64,000 bases of DNA from Sulfurimonas hydrogeniphila (GCF_009068765.1 NZ_CP035534.1:2108001-2172000), one strand, 5' to 3'; shown: positions 54,379 through 62,480, numbered from the stretch's first letter. Notes: generated by a model not told the origin, from the sequence alone. Numbers and translations are program-made.

Positions 54379-55755
54379 TTATTTACTTATAATATCTATT
54401 AAACTCATTCTATGTTCATTATCTCTTAGTCTTAACCTTTTAAGTGTAGCTCCTATTTTTGCCTTTGCTCTTTTCATTATTTCATACTGTTTTTCAAGAG
54501 ACTTTATCTTCTTTTCAAGTGCTTTATTTGTAGCTGTAAGACTTTCCACTTCTGTTACTTTTTCTTTATGAACTCTTTCTAAATTATGATGTATTTTTGT
54601 AAGTTTTGAGAGTTTATGCTCTGATCTAACAAGTTCAGTATTTTTTGCCCTTACTTTTTTGTTAAAAACTTCTACACTTTCTTGGTAAAACTCAGAAGAG
54701 AGTCTCTCTTTTCTCTCTAACTCTTGTTGCAATTTTTCAAGCATAAAATTAAGCTGATTGTTTTTTTTGAGTAGTTTGTTTGTACCAAGTGAAGATATAA
54801 GTAATTTAAGCTCTATTTTCATAGTTTTAATAGTGTTTAAAAGAGAGTTTAAAACTTTTGTTTTATCAATGTTTCCTTTCTTATCTTTGCTTTTATGTAT
54901 AATCTTAGCTTTTAGCTGTTTTGTCTCTTGTATAGCTTCATTAGTCACTTCTTCAAGAGTCTCTTTCTGTTGTCTTTTATACTTTTTGAGAGTTGTATAT
55001 TCTCTTTTTCCACCTTTTACTATATCTTCATACTCTATGTTAAATTGCTCTATTACACCACTCTCTTTTACTTTTTTTTCCCACTCCATGTTCAAGTCTT
55101 CTATATGTTTTTCATCATCTTTATATTTTCTCTTCATATCTTTTGTAAAACTATTCTCTGGGTCATATTCAACTAAATAATGGATATGAGGTACTTCCCC
55201 TGGTTGATCTCTATGTATGACAGCTTTTACAATCTTAGCACTAATACTTTCTATTAAAAACTCTTTTGAAAGACTATATAATCTATTGGCATATTGTTCA
55301 TCTTCAAGGAGGTGTCTCACCCCAGTTATACTAAAAACTATCTCTCTGTAAGAGATTTTATTAGCTCCTCCATTTTGTTCTCTACCATCATTTAGAGCTT
55401 CTCTTTGAGCCAAAAGTTCATCTAGTTTTACTTGATTTCTTTTGATTGCTGCTTCTGCTCTTTTAATAGCCTTACTATCTCTTTCAAACTGAGCCTTTTT
55501 TAATTTGGCTTGTTGCTTTTTCAACTGGCTCTTATAGCTACCTCTTTTTCTGGTAAAATCACTCCTACTTATTTTCTTTTCCTTCACAACAGATACTTGC
55601 TGTAATTCAGTTTGACTGGAAAAGTCTTGATTTAAAAATATAATATTGTTAATAACTCCTTTAAATCTATTCCCCTCTTGAACTATATGAGATACTCTCT
55701 CTTGTAAATGTTGTTGTGTTCTAATTGATTTAAACTGCATAAATGATGTTGACAT
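54379..55755 (-). CDS. MobV/Pre-like mobilization protein (relaxase)
   Basis: The 458-residue protein has the sequence AVIHRDQPGEVPHIHYLVEY near residue 190, close to the His-x-Asp-Glu ... Pro-His-x-His metal site of MobV/Pre relaxases. RQ-type variation in the acidic position is unusual. Before it lies a long Lys/Gln-rich helix (about 75-120), and the C-terminal 200 residues are coiled coil with MobV-like charge. Such proteins nick at an origin of transfer. A perfect inverted repeat lies 46 bases upstream of the gene. The fit is by motif and context, not by full-length recognition. Confidence 0.65.
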   Translation of the reverse strand: MSTSFMQFKSIRTQQHLQERVSHIVQEGNRFKGVINNIIFLNQDFSSQTELQQVSVVKEKKISRSDFTRKRGSYKSQLKKQQAKLKKAQFERDSKAIKRAEAAIKRNQVKLDELLAQREALNDGREQNGGANKISYREIVFSITGVRHLLEDEQYANRLYSLSKEFLIESISAKIVKAVIHRDQPGEVPHIHYLVEYDPENSFTKDMKRKYKDDEKHIEDLNMEWEKKVKESGVIEQFNIEYEDIVKGGKREYTTLKKYKRQQKETLEEVTNEAIQETKQLKAKIIHKSKDKKGNIDKTKVLNSLLNTIKTMKIELKLLISSLGTNKLLKKNNQLNFMLEKLQQELERKERLSSEFYQESVEVFNKKVRAKNTELVRSEHKLSKLTKIHHNLERVHKEKVTEVESLTATNKALEKKIKSLEKQYEIMKRAKAKIGATLKRLRLRDNEHRMSLIDIISK

Positions 55756-55800
55756 TGTAGATACTCCTTTTGAGCATCTATTTTAAGTAACTCTATTGCT

Positions 55801-55821
55801 AATTTTGTTCTCAACAAAATT
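55801..55821. promoter_or_regulatory. Perfect inverted repeat upstream of mob gene
   Basis: AATTTTGTT and AACAAAATT are separated by CTC. Position right in front of the relaxase gene fits an origin of transfer or an autoregulatory operator. No nick site can be named. Confidence 0.45.
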
Positions 55822-55980
55822 GTATACATTAAGATTAACCATTCTTTTGTACAGCAAAAACAAGTAGTGTTAAATATGTATAAAGATTTAGTAAACTAAG
55901 CTCTCTATACACATTAAACTCCTTGCTCTATGAGATTCTTTTAAGAGAGAGGGAGCTAAATAGGTTAACTATATAGCCAT

Positions 55981-56886
55981 TTAATAACCTGTAAATCCAC
56001 TTGCTTGATTATAGCTAGAATCTAGTAATATATTATTAGCCTGTTTGCTATTTGATACTGGTGAATTAGCACTTGCTTTTTTTAGTTCAGTGGCTACATT
56101 CCAAAAAATAATATCAGCTTTTTTTCTATATAGGATTTGTTCTGTATGACTTATACTAATGTTAAACTCAGATAAATCATAATCTTTTATTTTTTTCTTG
56201 ATTCTATTAAATTGTCTTTTGGACATTGTGTGTTCACTGATGTCTAGCTCCTTCAGTATAGAATCTAACTGAGCATTTTTCCAATTATTTGAAATGCCAT
56301 ATCTAATAAATGCCTTAATTGTATCATTTTTGATAGCTAAGATACTTGGTAAGTATTTATTATAGTTAATGACTATATCAGACTGAAAACTATCAATATA
56401 ATCACTATTAAAAGCAATAATATATTTCTGTTGCTTTTGACTATAAGCAGCTTTATCTAAGATATGAATATCTGACCAGCCACCTGAAAAACCATCCAAT
56501 CTTTCAAGATTAATAACAACATCAACTAAGTCTTGAATTTTTTCTTTTATCCAAGTTCTATCAGAACCACCAGCAGATTTACCTAACTTTTTCAATATAG
56601 AATACAATGTAAACTCTGCATAATATTGACCCTTATTTGTCATTTTTAAAAGCCCTTGTGAAAATATCACATCTAAGATATCCCTATGAGACTGACCTAA
56701 AAGTCTGTTCCTAATATTTAGCTTGAATTCTTCATTTTGAAAAAACAGACCTTTATTTTTGTTCTTGACAAAAGCTTTGTAAATGTTTGTATTCTCAATA
56801 TTTGAGTATGGAAGAAAAACTGAGCTTCTCATTTGGGTCACACTGTTTGTTGATTGATTTAATAAATTGACTAAAAGTTTACTCAT
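55981..56886 (-). CDS. Replication initiator-like protein
   Basis: The 301-residue protein has two regions that look like winged helices, around NRLLGQSHRDILDVIFSQGL and around IKAFIRYGISNNWKNAQLDS with LDISEHTMSKRQFNRIKKKI. This is the general form of plasmid initiators such as the RepC/TrfA type. It is nine bases downstream of a RepA-like helicase gene, again as in IncQ-like replication modules. The assignment rests on form and context. Confidence 0.55.
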   Translation of the reverse strand: MSKLLVNLLNQSTNSVTQMRSSVFLPYSNIENTNIYKAFVKNKNKGLFFQNEEFKLNIRNRLLGQSHRDILDVIFSQGLLKMTNKGQYYAEFTLYSILKKLGKSAGGSDRTWIKEKIQDLVDVVINLERLDGFSGGWSDIHILDKAAYSQKQQKYIIAFNSDYIDSFQSDIVINYNKYLPSILAIKNDTIKAFIRYGISNNWKNAQLDSILKELDISEHTMSKRQFNRIKKKIKDYDLSEFNISISHTEQILYRKKADIIFWNVATELKKASANSPVSNSKQANNILLDSSYNQASGFTGY

Positions 56887-56895
56887 GATTTTCTC

Positions 56896-58224
56896 CTAAA
56901 ATGGTATATCATCATAATTATCAATATCCTTAGATATTTCTAATATCTCTAAATTGGATTCAACTATTACTGTGGAAGATATGGTAGATTTTTGTGTCAA
57001 TTGTTCATTAGGAAACAACTGAATTTTATAGACACTATCTGCTTTGAAATGATTAGCTTTTTCTACTTTGCAATGTACACACCCATCATTTTTTTCTTGT
57101 TTACTATTTTGCTCATTTTTTTTCTTTTTAGTAGGTTTAATTCTTGGATCATTTTTACTCAGAGAATAATGTACTCTAACTGCATCTATAATAGCTGATG
57201 CACCTCTTACACTTGTTGTTTTATTACCATCAGCATCATTACTTCCTTTATTATGATGGTGAATAATTATCAAAGTTTTATTTTCCTCTTCACACCAAGT
57301 ATTTAATAAGTTAAAAAAGAACCTTACCTCTCCATTATTATTTTCATCAATATTCCCCATAAATTGGATAAGAGGATCTAGTAATAAAACATTATACCGC
57401 TGCATCTCTTTTTTAAAAAAATAGAAAAAATCACTTGCTTGAAGATTTCCATTTTTACCTTTATCTACAAAACCCATTGCATGACCCTTACCAGCTATAT
57501 CAAAATTAGTATTGATTTTTTCTTGATAAATAGCTTTTAATTTGTTTGCTCTATCTTTTACAAATCCTGTTGTATCTTCACTAAACCAAGCAAAAATATT
57601 TAATTCATACATATTTTGTAACATTGATAAAAGCAATATACCTAAATAACTTTTACCACTACCACCAGCTGCACTAATAAGATTTATTTCATTAACTTGT
57701 AAAGGCAAAAAATCTTTTAAATAAAACTCAGGTTGCTCTACTATGACATCAGATAAATTCTGAATATCTAATGAAAAAGTATTCTGAGAAGAGTCTTTTT
57801 CTACTTGGGTTATCATGGTAGATAATTTTTCTATCATTTCATTTGAACTAACATCAGTACCTAATGAAGCATATTTCTTCAAACTCTCTTTAATAGCTTG
57901 TTTTTTAGAAGCTTCTTTCATTCTGTTGACATATCTTGTAATATCATTAACTGACTGTCTTGCAACCTTTTTTTTATACTTTTCTATATAGTGAGCATCA
58001 CACTCTGATTCAAAAAGCTCAACAAACTCTATATGTTTATCTTCTTTATATTGTTCTTGCATATTCTTAAATAATGCCTTATTTTCTTTAACTGTAAAAT
58101 CACTTACAGTTAAACTGATGTCTTCCATAAGACTATTATTATGCAAAATAGAATCTATAACTATTGATTCATTTTCTGCACTTTGATTAATAGCACTATC
58201 AGTGCTATTCTGAACTTTACTCAT
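56896..58224 (-). CDS. RepA-like helicase with DnaB-N-like domain
   Basis: The 442-residue protein has a C-terminal RecA-like ATPase domain of the AAA_25/RepA type: Walker A in NLISAAGGSGKSYLGILLLS, Walker B in VLLLDPLIQFMGN, and TLIIIHHHNKG before SVRGASAIIDAVRV. The first 110 residues (ESIVIDSILHNNSLMEDISL, then DFTVKENKALFKNMQEQYKE) look like the DnaB N-terminal helical domain. RepA of plasmid RSF1010 lacks such an extension. The role would be unwinding at the element's origin. AAAGGATATTT precedes the start, and a perfect 13-bp inverted repeat lies upstream. Confidence 0.75.
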   Translation of the reverse strand: MSKVQNSTDSAINQSAENESIVIDSILHNNSLMEDISLTVSDFTVKENKALFKNMQEQYKEDKHIEFVELFESECDAHYIEKYKKKVARQSVNDITRYVNRMKEASKKQAIKESLKKYASLGTDVSSNEMIEKLSTMITQVEKDSSQNTFSLDIQNLSDVIVEQPEFYLKDFLPLQVNEINLISAAGGSGKSYLGILLLSMLQNMYELNIFAWFSEDTTGFVKDRANKLKAIYQEKINTNFDIAGKGHAMGFVDKGKNGNLQASDFFYFFKKEMQRYNVLLLDPLIQFMGNIDENNNGEVRFFFNLLNTWCEEENKTLIIIHHHNKGSNDADGNKTTSVRGASAIIDAVRVHYSLSKNDPRIKPTKKKKNEQNSKQEKNDGCVHCKVEKANHFKADSVYKIQLFPNEQLTQKSTISSTVIVESNLEILEISKDIDNYDDIPF

Positions 58225-58243
58225 AAATATCCTTTATTTTTTA

Positions 58244-58279
58244 CAATTCATTTAGTGATTTTATTTACTAAATGAATTG
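58244..58279. promoter_or_regulatory. 13-bp inverted repeat upstream of repA-like gene
   Basis: CAATTCATTTAGT and ACTAAATGAATTG are perfect inverted repeats with a ten-base loop, just before the ribosome-binding site of the helicase gene. It is likely an operator or attenuating hairpin. Confidence 0.55.
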
Positions 58280-58323
58280 ATTTTGTATTATTTCATTTTA
58301 TAGAGTGCTAATATGCACCCTAT
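58271..58323 (-). repeat. Regulatory direct repeat, copy 1
   Basis: The 53 bases (AATGAATTGATTTTG ... ATGCACCCTAT) are repeated at 58511-58563 with only two differences. Each copy stands in front of a minus-strand gene. The dyad AGGGTGC ... GCACYCT inside may be an operator; AT-rich -10-like strings are next to it. Confidence 0.6.
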
Positions 58324-58325
58324 GT

Positions 58326-58481
58326 TTAATAATCAGGGTCACTTGCATATTTATCTTCTCTTGCTTCATGCTCTTCATGAGAATCTATTTCATATTGCTC
58401 TGAGTTTAAATATTCTTCAATAAGTAAATCTTCTAAAACTTCAATGATTAGCTTTACAATTTCTTCTTCTGACTTTTTCAT
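58326..58481 (-). CDS. 51-residue acidic protein
   Basis: The product starts MKKSEEEIVKLIIEVLEDLL and ends KYASDPDY. It is rich in Glu and Asp and predicted to be helical. AAGGATATTT before the ATG is the same site as in front of the repA-like gene, and the upstream 53-base regulatory repeat is shared as well. It therefore probably belongs to the replication control of the element. No family is recognised. Confidence 0.6.
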   Translation of the reverse strand: MKKSEEEIVKLIIEVLEDLLIEEYLNSEQYEIDSHEEHEAREDKYASDPDY

Positions 58482-58510
58482 AAATATCCTTCTTTTATTT
58501 CAATCCATTT

Positions 58511-58563
58511 AATGAATTGATTTTGTATTATTTCATTTTATAGGGTGTTAATATGCACCCTAT
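58511..58563 (-). repeat. Regulatory direct repeat, copy 2
   Basis: Second copy of the 53-base promoter/operator-like segment, upstream of the 51-residue acidic protein gene. The dyad here is a slightly better match: AGGGTG and CACCCT. Confidence 0.6.
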
Positions 58564-58623
58564 ATATTTTAAGCAATAGAAGTTACTCCACTTCCTAAAA
58601 ATAAATCAAAAACTAAGTCACCT

Positions 58624-58653
58624 TTAATATTTATTACTTAAAATAAATATTAA
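58624..58653. promoter_or_regulatory. 12-bp inverted repeat before small-gene pair
   Basis: TTAATATTTATT and AATAAATATTAA are perfect inverted repeats with the loop ACTTAA, 11 bases before the start of the gene at 58665. Probably an operator for autoregulation. Confidence 0.5.
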
Positions 58654-58664
58654 GGGAAGAAAAT

Positions 58665-58928
58665 ATGAGTGAGGAAAAAGAAGTGCAAGAGGAAAATATG
58701 ATTAAAGAGTTTCTTTCAAATAAAAAAGCATTAGAACTATTAAAAAAGACAAGTGAACAAGATTCAATAGAGATAATGAAATATGGAGTATCTAAGTACC
58801 AATCAAAGACACCATTTGAGATGGCACAAGATTTTATAAAGCTAGCTACTCTCTATCCAAATGTAATTCAGAGTAGAGATATATCTAAGATTATTTCAAA
58901 AATTGATCTTAAAGAAGAGGAGGAATAG
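58665..58928 (+). CDS. Small acidic protein, first of a pair
   Basis: The 87-residue product is helical and acidic at both ends (MSEEKEVQEE and DLKEEEE). AAGGGAAGAAA precedes the ATG. The next gene starts directly at the following base. No family is recognised. Its position next to an inverted repeat and divergent from the replication genes would fit a regulator or a small two-gene addiction unit, but nothing in the sequence proves either. Confidence 0.55.
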   Translation: MSEEKEVQEENMIKEFLSNKKALELLKKTSEQDSIEIMKYGVSKYQSKTPFEMAQDFIKLATLYPNVIQSRDISKIISKIDLKEEEE

Positions 58929-59249
58929 ATGATTTATATTTTATTACTGTTACTATCAGAGAGTAACTCAGAAGAGTTAATTGAAGCCTTTAATACTATG
59001 AGTAGAGAAAGAAAGAAAATCATTTTAGATGCACTTAAAAAACTGTTTATTGAAGAATTCAATCAAGAAATAATGATTCATAAAAGAATGCATCAAGAGT
59101 ATGAAGATAAGAAAATTGAACTTGCTATACTGCATAAGTTTGGCTTAGAGCAAGGGTTTATAAAAGAAGATTTTTCTTTTGAAAATGATATAGATTTTCA
59201 ACTCTTCAACAACTTCAATAATGTTAGCAGTTTAGAAGATATGATATAA
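58929..59249 (+). CDS. Small helical protein, second of a pair
   Basis: The 106-residue product starts MIYILLLLLSESNSEELIEA, a short hydrophobic start followed by charged helices (MSRERKKIILDALKKLFIEE). The ribosome-binding site GAGGAGG lies at the very end of the previous gene, so both are coexpressed. No known family is recognised. Confidence 0.55.
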   Translation: MIYILLLLLSESNSEELIEAFNTMSRERKKIILDALKKLFIEEFNQEIMIHKRMHQEYEDKKIELAILHKFGLEQGFIKEDFSFENDIDFQLFNNFNNVSSLEDMI

Positions 59250-59305
59250 ACTTGTTGTATTGGTACAAACAATGTACAATTATTTATTAAAAATAAAGGC
59301 TTACT

Positions 59306-59971
59306 TTGAATGATACAGAGCTAGTTAGCAATGCAATAGACTATCTTAATAAAAACAAAAAAGAGTTTATTGCACAGTTTACAGATGAAATCCAGCCTGA
59401 ACAAAATAAAGTAGTCATTTTTACTGCTGGTATGAGTGGTGTTGGAAAAACTGAATTTGCTCAATTCTTAAAAGAGCAAAATCCTAATTTACTACATATA
59501 GATACTGATGAAATTAGAGAGTTTTTTAGACCTATTGGATACAATGGACAAAACTCAAATACTTTTCAAAAACCTGCCAGTAAAGGTTTTAGTAAACTTT
59601 TTGATTATGCTGTAAAAAAAGGCTTCTCAATCATACTAGATAGTAATCTATCTAATATCAGTAAAGCTGTTGAGAATATTGATAGATTGATTAACAAAGG
59701 GTATACTATTGAACTTTACTATTTATATAATGATCCTGCTGTTTGTTATGAATATGCCATTAAAAGAGAGGTTGTAACTAATAGAAAAGTTCCTTATGAC
59801 ATTTTTGTTAAAAGTAATATAGACTCTTTTCACACAGTTATTAGTATAAAACAGCAATATAATGGTAAAATTACATTAAATTATTTAGACAAAAGAGATG
59901 ATACCCTTTACAAAGATATTGACTCAGATACATTAATAGAAAAATTAGGAGGTTATTTTGATACTAAGTGA
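59306..59971 (+). CDS. Zeta-toxin-family kinase
   Basis: The 221-residue protein fits the zeta toxin fold, kinases that phosphorylate UDP-N-acetylglucosamine and poison cell-wall synthesis. Walker A is FTAGMSGVGKTEFAQFL, followed by LLHIDTDEIREFFRPIGY, the usual catalytic Asp region, and FSIILDSNLSN. The start is a TTG with AAAGG upstream. The next gene starts inside its end, after a strong AGGAGG. The last 70 residues are present again at 62481-62699. The toxic function is inferred from the family. Confidence 0.8.
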   Translation: MNDTELVSNAIDYLNKNKKEFIAQFTDEIQPEQNKVVIFTAGMSGVGKTEFAQFLKEQNPNLLHIDTDEIREFFRPIGYNGQNSNTFQKPASKGFSKLFDYAVKKGFSIILDSNLSNISKAVENIDRLINKGYTIELYYLYNDPAVCYEYAIKREVVTNRKVPYDIFVKSNIDSFHTVISIKQQYNGKITLNYLDKRDDTLYKDIDSDTLIEKLGGYFDTK

Positions 59972-60167
59972 AGAACAGATAAAACAAGCTATTCATAGAA
60001 TCAATGAGCTCCAAAGAGAAACTATTGAAAAAGCTGATAAAATTCAAGGTTCAAAAGAGTATGTTGAAGAACAAATGAAATTATTTAAAGAGGCAGAAGA
60101 GTATAGAAAAAAACTCAATGCAATCAAACAACAGCAAAGAATAATTTCTGAACAGTTTGCCAGTTAA
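59958..60167 (+). CDS. Small coiled-coil protein behind zeta gene
   Basis: The 69-residue product is a continuous charged helix (EEQIKQAIHRINELQRETIE, then KLFKEAEEYRKKLNAIKQQQ). It starts at a TTG behind AGGAGG and overlaps the zeta gene by 14 bases. It is the best candidate for an antitoxin of the kinase, although classical epsilon antitoxins lie upstream of zeta. A second copy is intact at 62686-62895. Confidence 0.65.
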   Translation: MILSEEQIKQAIHRINELQRETIEKADKIQGSKEYVEEQMKLFKEAEEYRKKLNAIKQQQRIISEQFAS

Positions 60168-60178
60168 AATCTGGTGCC

Positions 60179-60217
60179 AAATGAGTGCCATTCCCTACCA
60201 AAAAATGGCACTCATTT
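60179..60217. promoter_or_regulatory. Inverted AAATGAGTGCCATT pair near second att
   Basis: AAATGAGTGCCATT at 60179-60192 and its inverted copy AATGGCACTCATTT at 60204-60217. The same motif lies near attL. Likely integrase or excisionase arm sites, possibly also a terminator-like hairpin. Confidence 0.55.
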
Positions 60218-60286
60218 TAAAAAACTAAAAAATTCAAAGCCTGTATTTATGGTATTTAGTGGTATTTGAAGGGGTTGTCCCCAGTT

Positions 60287-60303
60287 TCCTTTCATCCGCA
60301 CCA
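60287..60303 (+). repeat. Second attachment site
   Basis: TCCTTTCATCCGCACCA, identical to the tRNA-Leu end. It bounds the first element and begins the second unit. Confidence 0.88.
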
Positions 60304-60395
60304 TTTGAAGGCACAACGTGCTCTCAGAGACTTTCTTTCTTAACAAAATCACTTAATTTTTTTACTAGGGTATCAATAAAGGGTATCACTCTACT

Positions 60396-61337
60396 TTATT
60401 CTATACTGTTTTTATTTTTTAGTACCAAACTACGTTCCAACTTTTCAAAAGCTTCTAAACGTTTCACTTTATCCATTTTCTCAAGATTAAGCATTTTCCA
60501 CTTTACCGATGGAAGCTGGTCAATATTCTCGAACGGCAATAGATTCCAAGCAGGATCCCCTTTTTTGAACCCAAGCAAAAATGCTTTATGTCTCTCTGTT
60601 AATTTCTGGTGCAGGAGCTTGATCAGTTCTTCTCTTGTATCTGTCAAAATCTCTAACTCTATGGATTCTGTGGTCATACCCACAAATTATTCTTCAAAAG
60701 TATGGCTAATGTCTATGAGGTTTGGCTGTAGCAGTTTGGATATGGGTTGACTGGAGCTGATAAGATAAACCATAAACACCTCCATAAGAGAATCACTGAT
60801 GCCTTCTTTGTCAAGCAATCCTCTTACATCAAAAAAGTCTCTTGGATGCTGACGGTCAAGTGCAGCACATATTTTACCGGCATAGAGATCATCATGATGT
60901 ACTACAAATGTTTCTGCAAATCCAAATGCTTCTTCTACTTTTGGACTTACCATTTGAACAGTCGGTTCTTTTACTGTTCCTCTCATGACAGGTGATGTCT
61001 CTATCTTAATACGCACACCATCTTTTTCAACTTGCAGCTTAGAGAGTGTTCCGTCTCCTCTTTGTTCCAGTCGGTATACTTTTGAACCTCTAAGACTCTT
61101 TTCAATGTCCTGTGCAATTCGTTCAAGTGACTCTGCAATATGCTTTAGACTGCTTGTTCTGTCTTCAATGGGCAGATACATCAAGTCAATGTCTACAGAG
61201 AGTCTGGGCATATCTCTGACGAACATATTGATAGCTGTCCCACCTTTAAGTGCAAAACATTCTTCATTGTTGATATATGGTAGTGCTTCTAAAAGTAGTT
61301 GCACCTGTTTATAGTAAATATTTGAACTGTCAAGCAT
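60396..61337 (-). pseudogene. AbiEii-type nucleotidyltransferase toxin with in-frame stop
   Basis: The first 216 codons encode a nucleotidyltransferase of the AbiEii/DUF1814 type: FALKGGTAINMFVRDMPRLS with VDIDLMYL, the GG ... SxDxD metal site. A TAA stop follows FEE. In exactly the same frame the sequence continues FVGMTTESIELEILTDTREE and LLPFENIDQLPSVKWKMLNL, the usual family C-terminus, for 97 more codons. One base change, for instance CAA to TAA, would explain it. The toxin is thus truncated by about 30 percent. It overlaps its antitoxin gene by eight bases. Confidence 0.85.
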
Positions 61338-62091
61338 TAAATTCCTTTGGTACTGTAATCATATAGGTTTTATTATAATTTCCATCTTTTACTATCTGTA
61401 ATTTTCCTGCTCCTAGATCCAACGTTTTACTGATGTGTTTAGCCCAGGGAAAGCTATAGTAGTTTGCAAAGAAGAGGAACAGTCGTTTTACTTTTCTATT
61501 GCTACAGTTTTGCAGTAACTCATTGAGTAGCCGTGGACTCAATGTAGTTAAGGATTCAAATATCTCTGACACAAACTTAAAAGTGATGCCTTTGTCATCC
61601 ACCTGATAGAGAAGCTCAAGTATGGCTCTTTCTGCTGAAGATATGGTTATCTGCCAGTTTCGTATAGAGGTACTTTGCTTCTTTAATCCCAGGTCTCCAA
61701 AGAGAGGCTTTTTATGAAAGGTGAATGAAGGAGATTCCATTTGTCTGATCCAGGCGGGAGGTGTCTTCTCTCCATATAGAGTGATGGTTTTCTCTCCCCC
61801 TATAGGTAAATAGTGTGCATATCCCAATATATTCAGTGAAGAAAGCCCACCCACATGAAAAGGCAGTTCTTCAAGTTTCTGGAGTCCCAGTACAGCTCCC
61901 TGCCATTCATGTATGGATGCAGGTCTTATATAGGCTCCATTCCCAAGTTTGGTCAGCCATCCATTTTTAACGTACTTGTAGACTAGCTGTGATGAATAGC
62001 CATTAGTCGTGAACCACGCACTTGGTGCTACAACACTTTCGGGTAACAATTGATATAGTTGTTTTAATTTTAACTCTTTTTCTAAACTCAT
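61330..62091 (-). CDS. AbiEi-family antitoxin
   Basis: The 253-residue protein has an N-terminal winged-helix part (WFTTNGYSSQLVYKYVKNGW, LTKLGNGAYIRPASIHEWQG) and a C-terminal AbiEi domain (KKPLFGDLGLKKQSTSIRNW, ISSAERAILELLYQ). It normally represses the operon and counters the toxin. The gene is intact although the toxin gene behind it has a stop codon. The weak leader before the start may hold the promoter. Confidence 0.85.
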   Translation of the reverse strand: MSLEKELKLKQLYQLLPESVVAPSAWFTTNGYSSQLVYKYVKNGWLTKLGNGAYIRPASIHEWQGAVLGLQKLEELPFHVGGLSSLNILGYAHYLPIGGEKTITLYGEKTPPAWIRQMESPSFTFHKKPLFGDLGLKKQSTSIRNWQITISSAERAILELLYQVDDKGITFKFVSEIFESLTTLSPRLLNELLQNCSNRKVKRLFLFFANYYSFPWAKHISKTLDLGAGKLQIVKDGNYNKTYMITVPKEFNA

Positions 62092-62321
62092 AGTTTATAT
62101 TCTAGCATATTTTAGAACCAACTAGTATAAAATAGTTCTAAATATTTAAAATAAATAAACTATAGGTATATATATTCATGTATTTTGGAACTAAAAGGAG
62201 TTTTTGAGGTATATATAAACGAGACAGATATAGCTTATACCTGTCATCATATCTCTCGTTGCCCACAACAACTTCAATCTATCTTTTGTCATTGTTGTGT
62301 GTAAATAAATTGGAGGCACAA
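62092..62321. other. Intergenic region with hairpin before small peptide gene
   Basis: AT-rich divergent region. A hairpin at 62218-62260 has outer arms AACGAGA/TCTCGTT and an inner stem ACAG-TATA/TATA-CTGT. TATAAA lies just before it, so a transcript could begin close to this hairpin. No larger gene is seen. Confidence 0.45.
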
Positions 62322-62399
62322 ATGCCATGGAAAGAATTAGCTTCAATCGCAGTCTCTATTCTCGTACTCGTTATAGAACAGAGTACAAAAAAGAAATAG
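62322..62399 (+). CDS. 25-residue hydrophobic peptide, possible type I toxin
   Basis: The frame starts behind TTGGAGG and encodes MPWKELASIAVSILVLVIEQ followed by STKKK: a short membrane span with a basic tail. That is the form of type I toxin peptides. The leader is long and folds into a hairpin, which also fits. No antisense RNA promoter can be named. It may equally be a chance frame, so confidence is limited. Confidence 0.4.
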   Translation: MPWKELASIAVSILVLVIEQSTKKK

Positions 62400-62480
62400 T
62401 AGACTCCCCACACCCACAATGGTTAAAATGGTGGATCATCAAAACAGTGTCAACGGCGGAGTTAAATTCTGCAGTTGACA

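Larger units (their letters stand above)
42144..60303 (+). mobile_element. Integrative and mobilizable element in tRNA-Leu
   Basis: About 18 kb between two direct copies of the tRNA-Leu end. The first gene inside is a tyrosine integrase. Excisionase-like, relaxase, helicase and initiator genes follow, together with restriction, antirestriction and toxin cargo. No conjugation pore (type IV secretion) genes are seen, so it would need a helper for transfer. The base composition is more AT-rich than the flanking host genes. Confidence 0.85.
59752..60303 (+). repeat. Direct repeat of zeta-module end and att, copy 1
   Basis: About 550 bases, from inside the zeta gene through the small coiled-coil gene to the att site, are repeated at 62480-63024 with few differences. 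Confidence 0.9.

Noticed and set aside
60304-60395. A further gene between the second att site and the AbiEii gene
   Set aside because: The plus-strand frame there runs antisense through the toxin gene and has no start signal.
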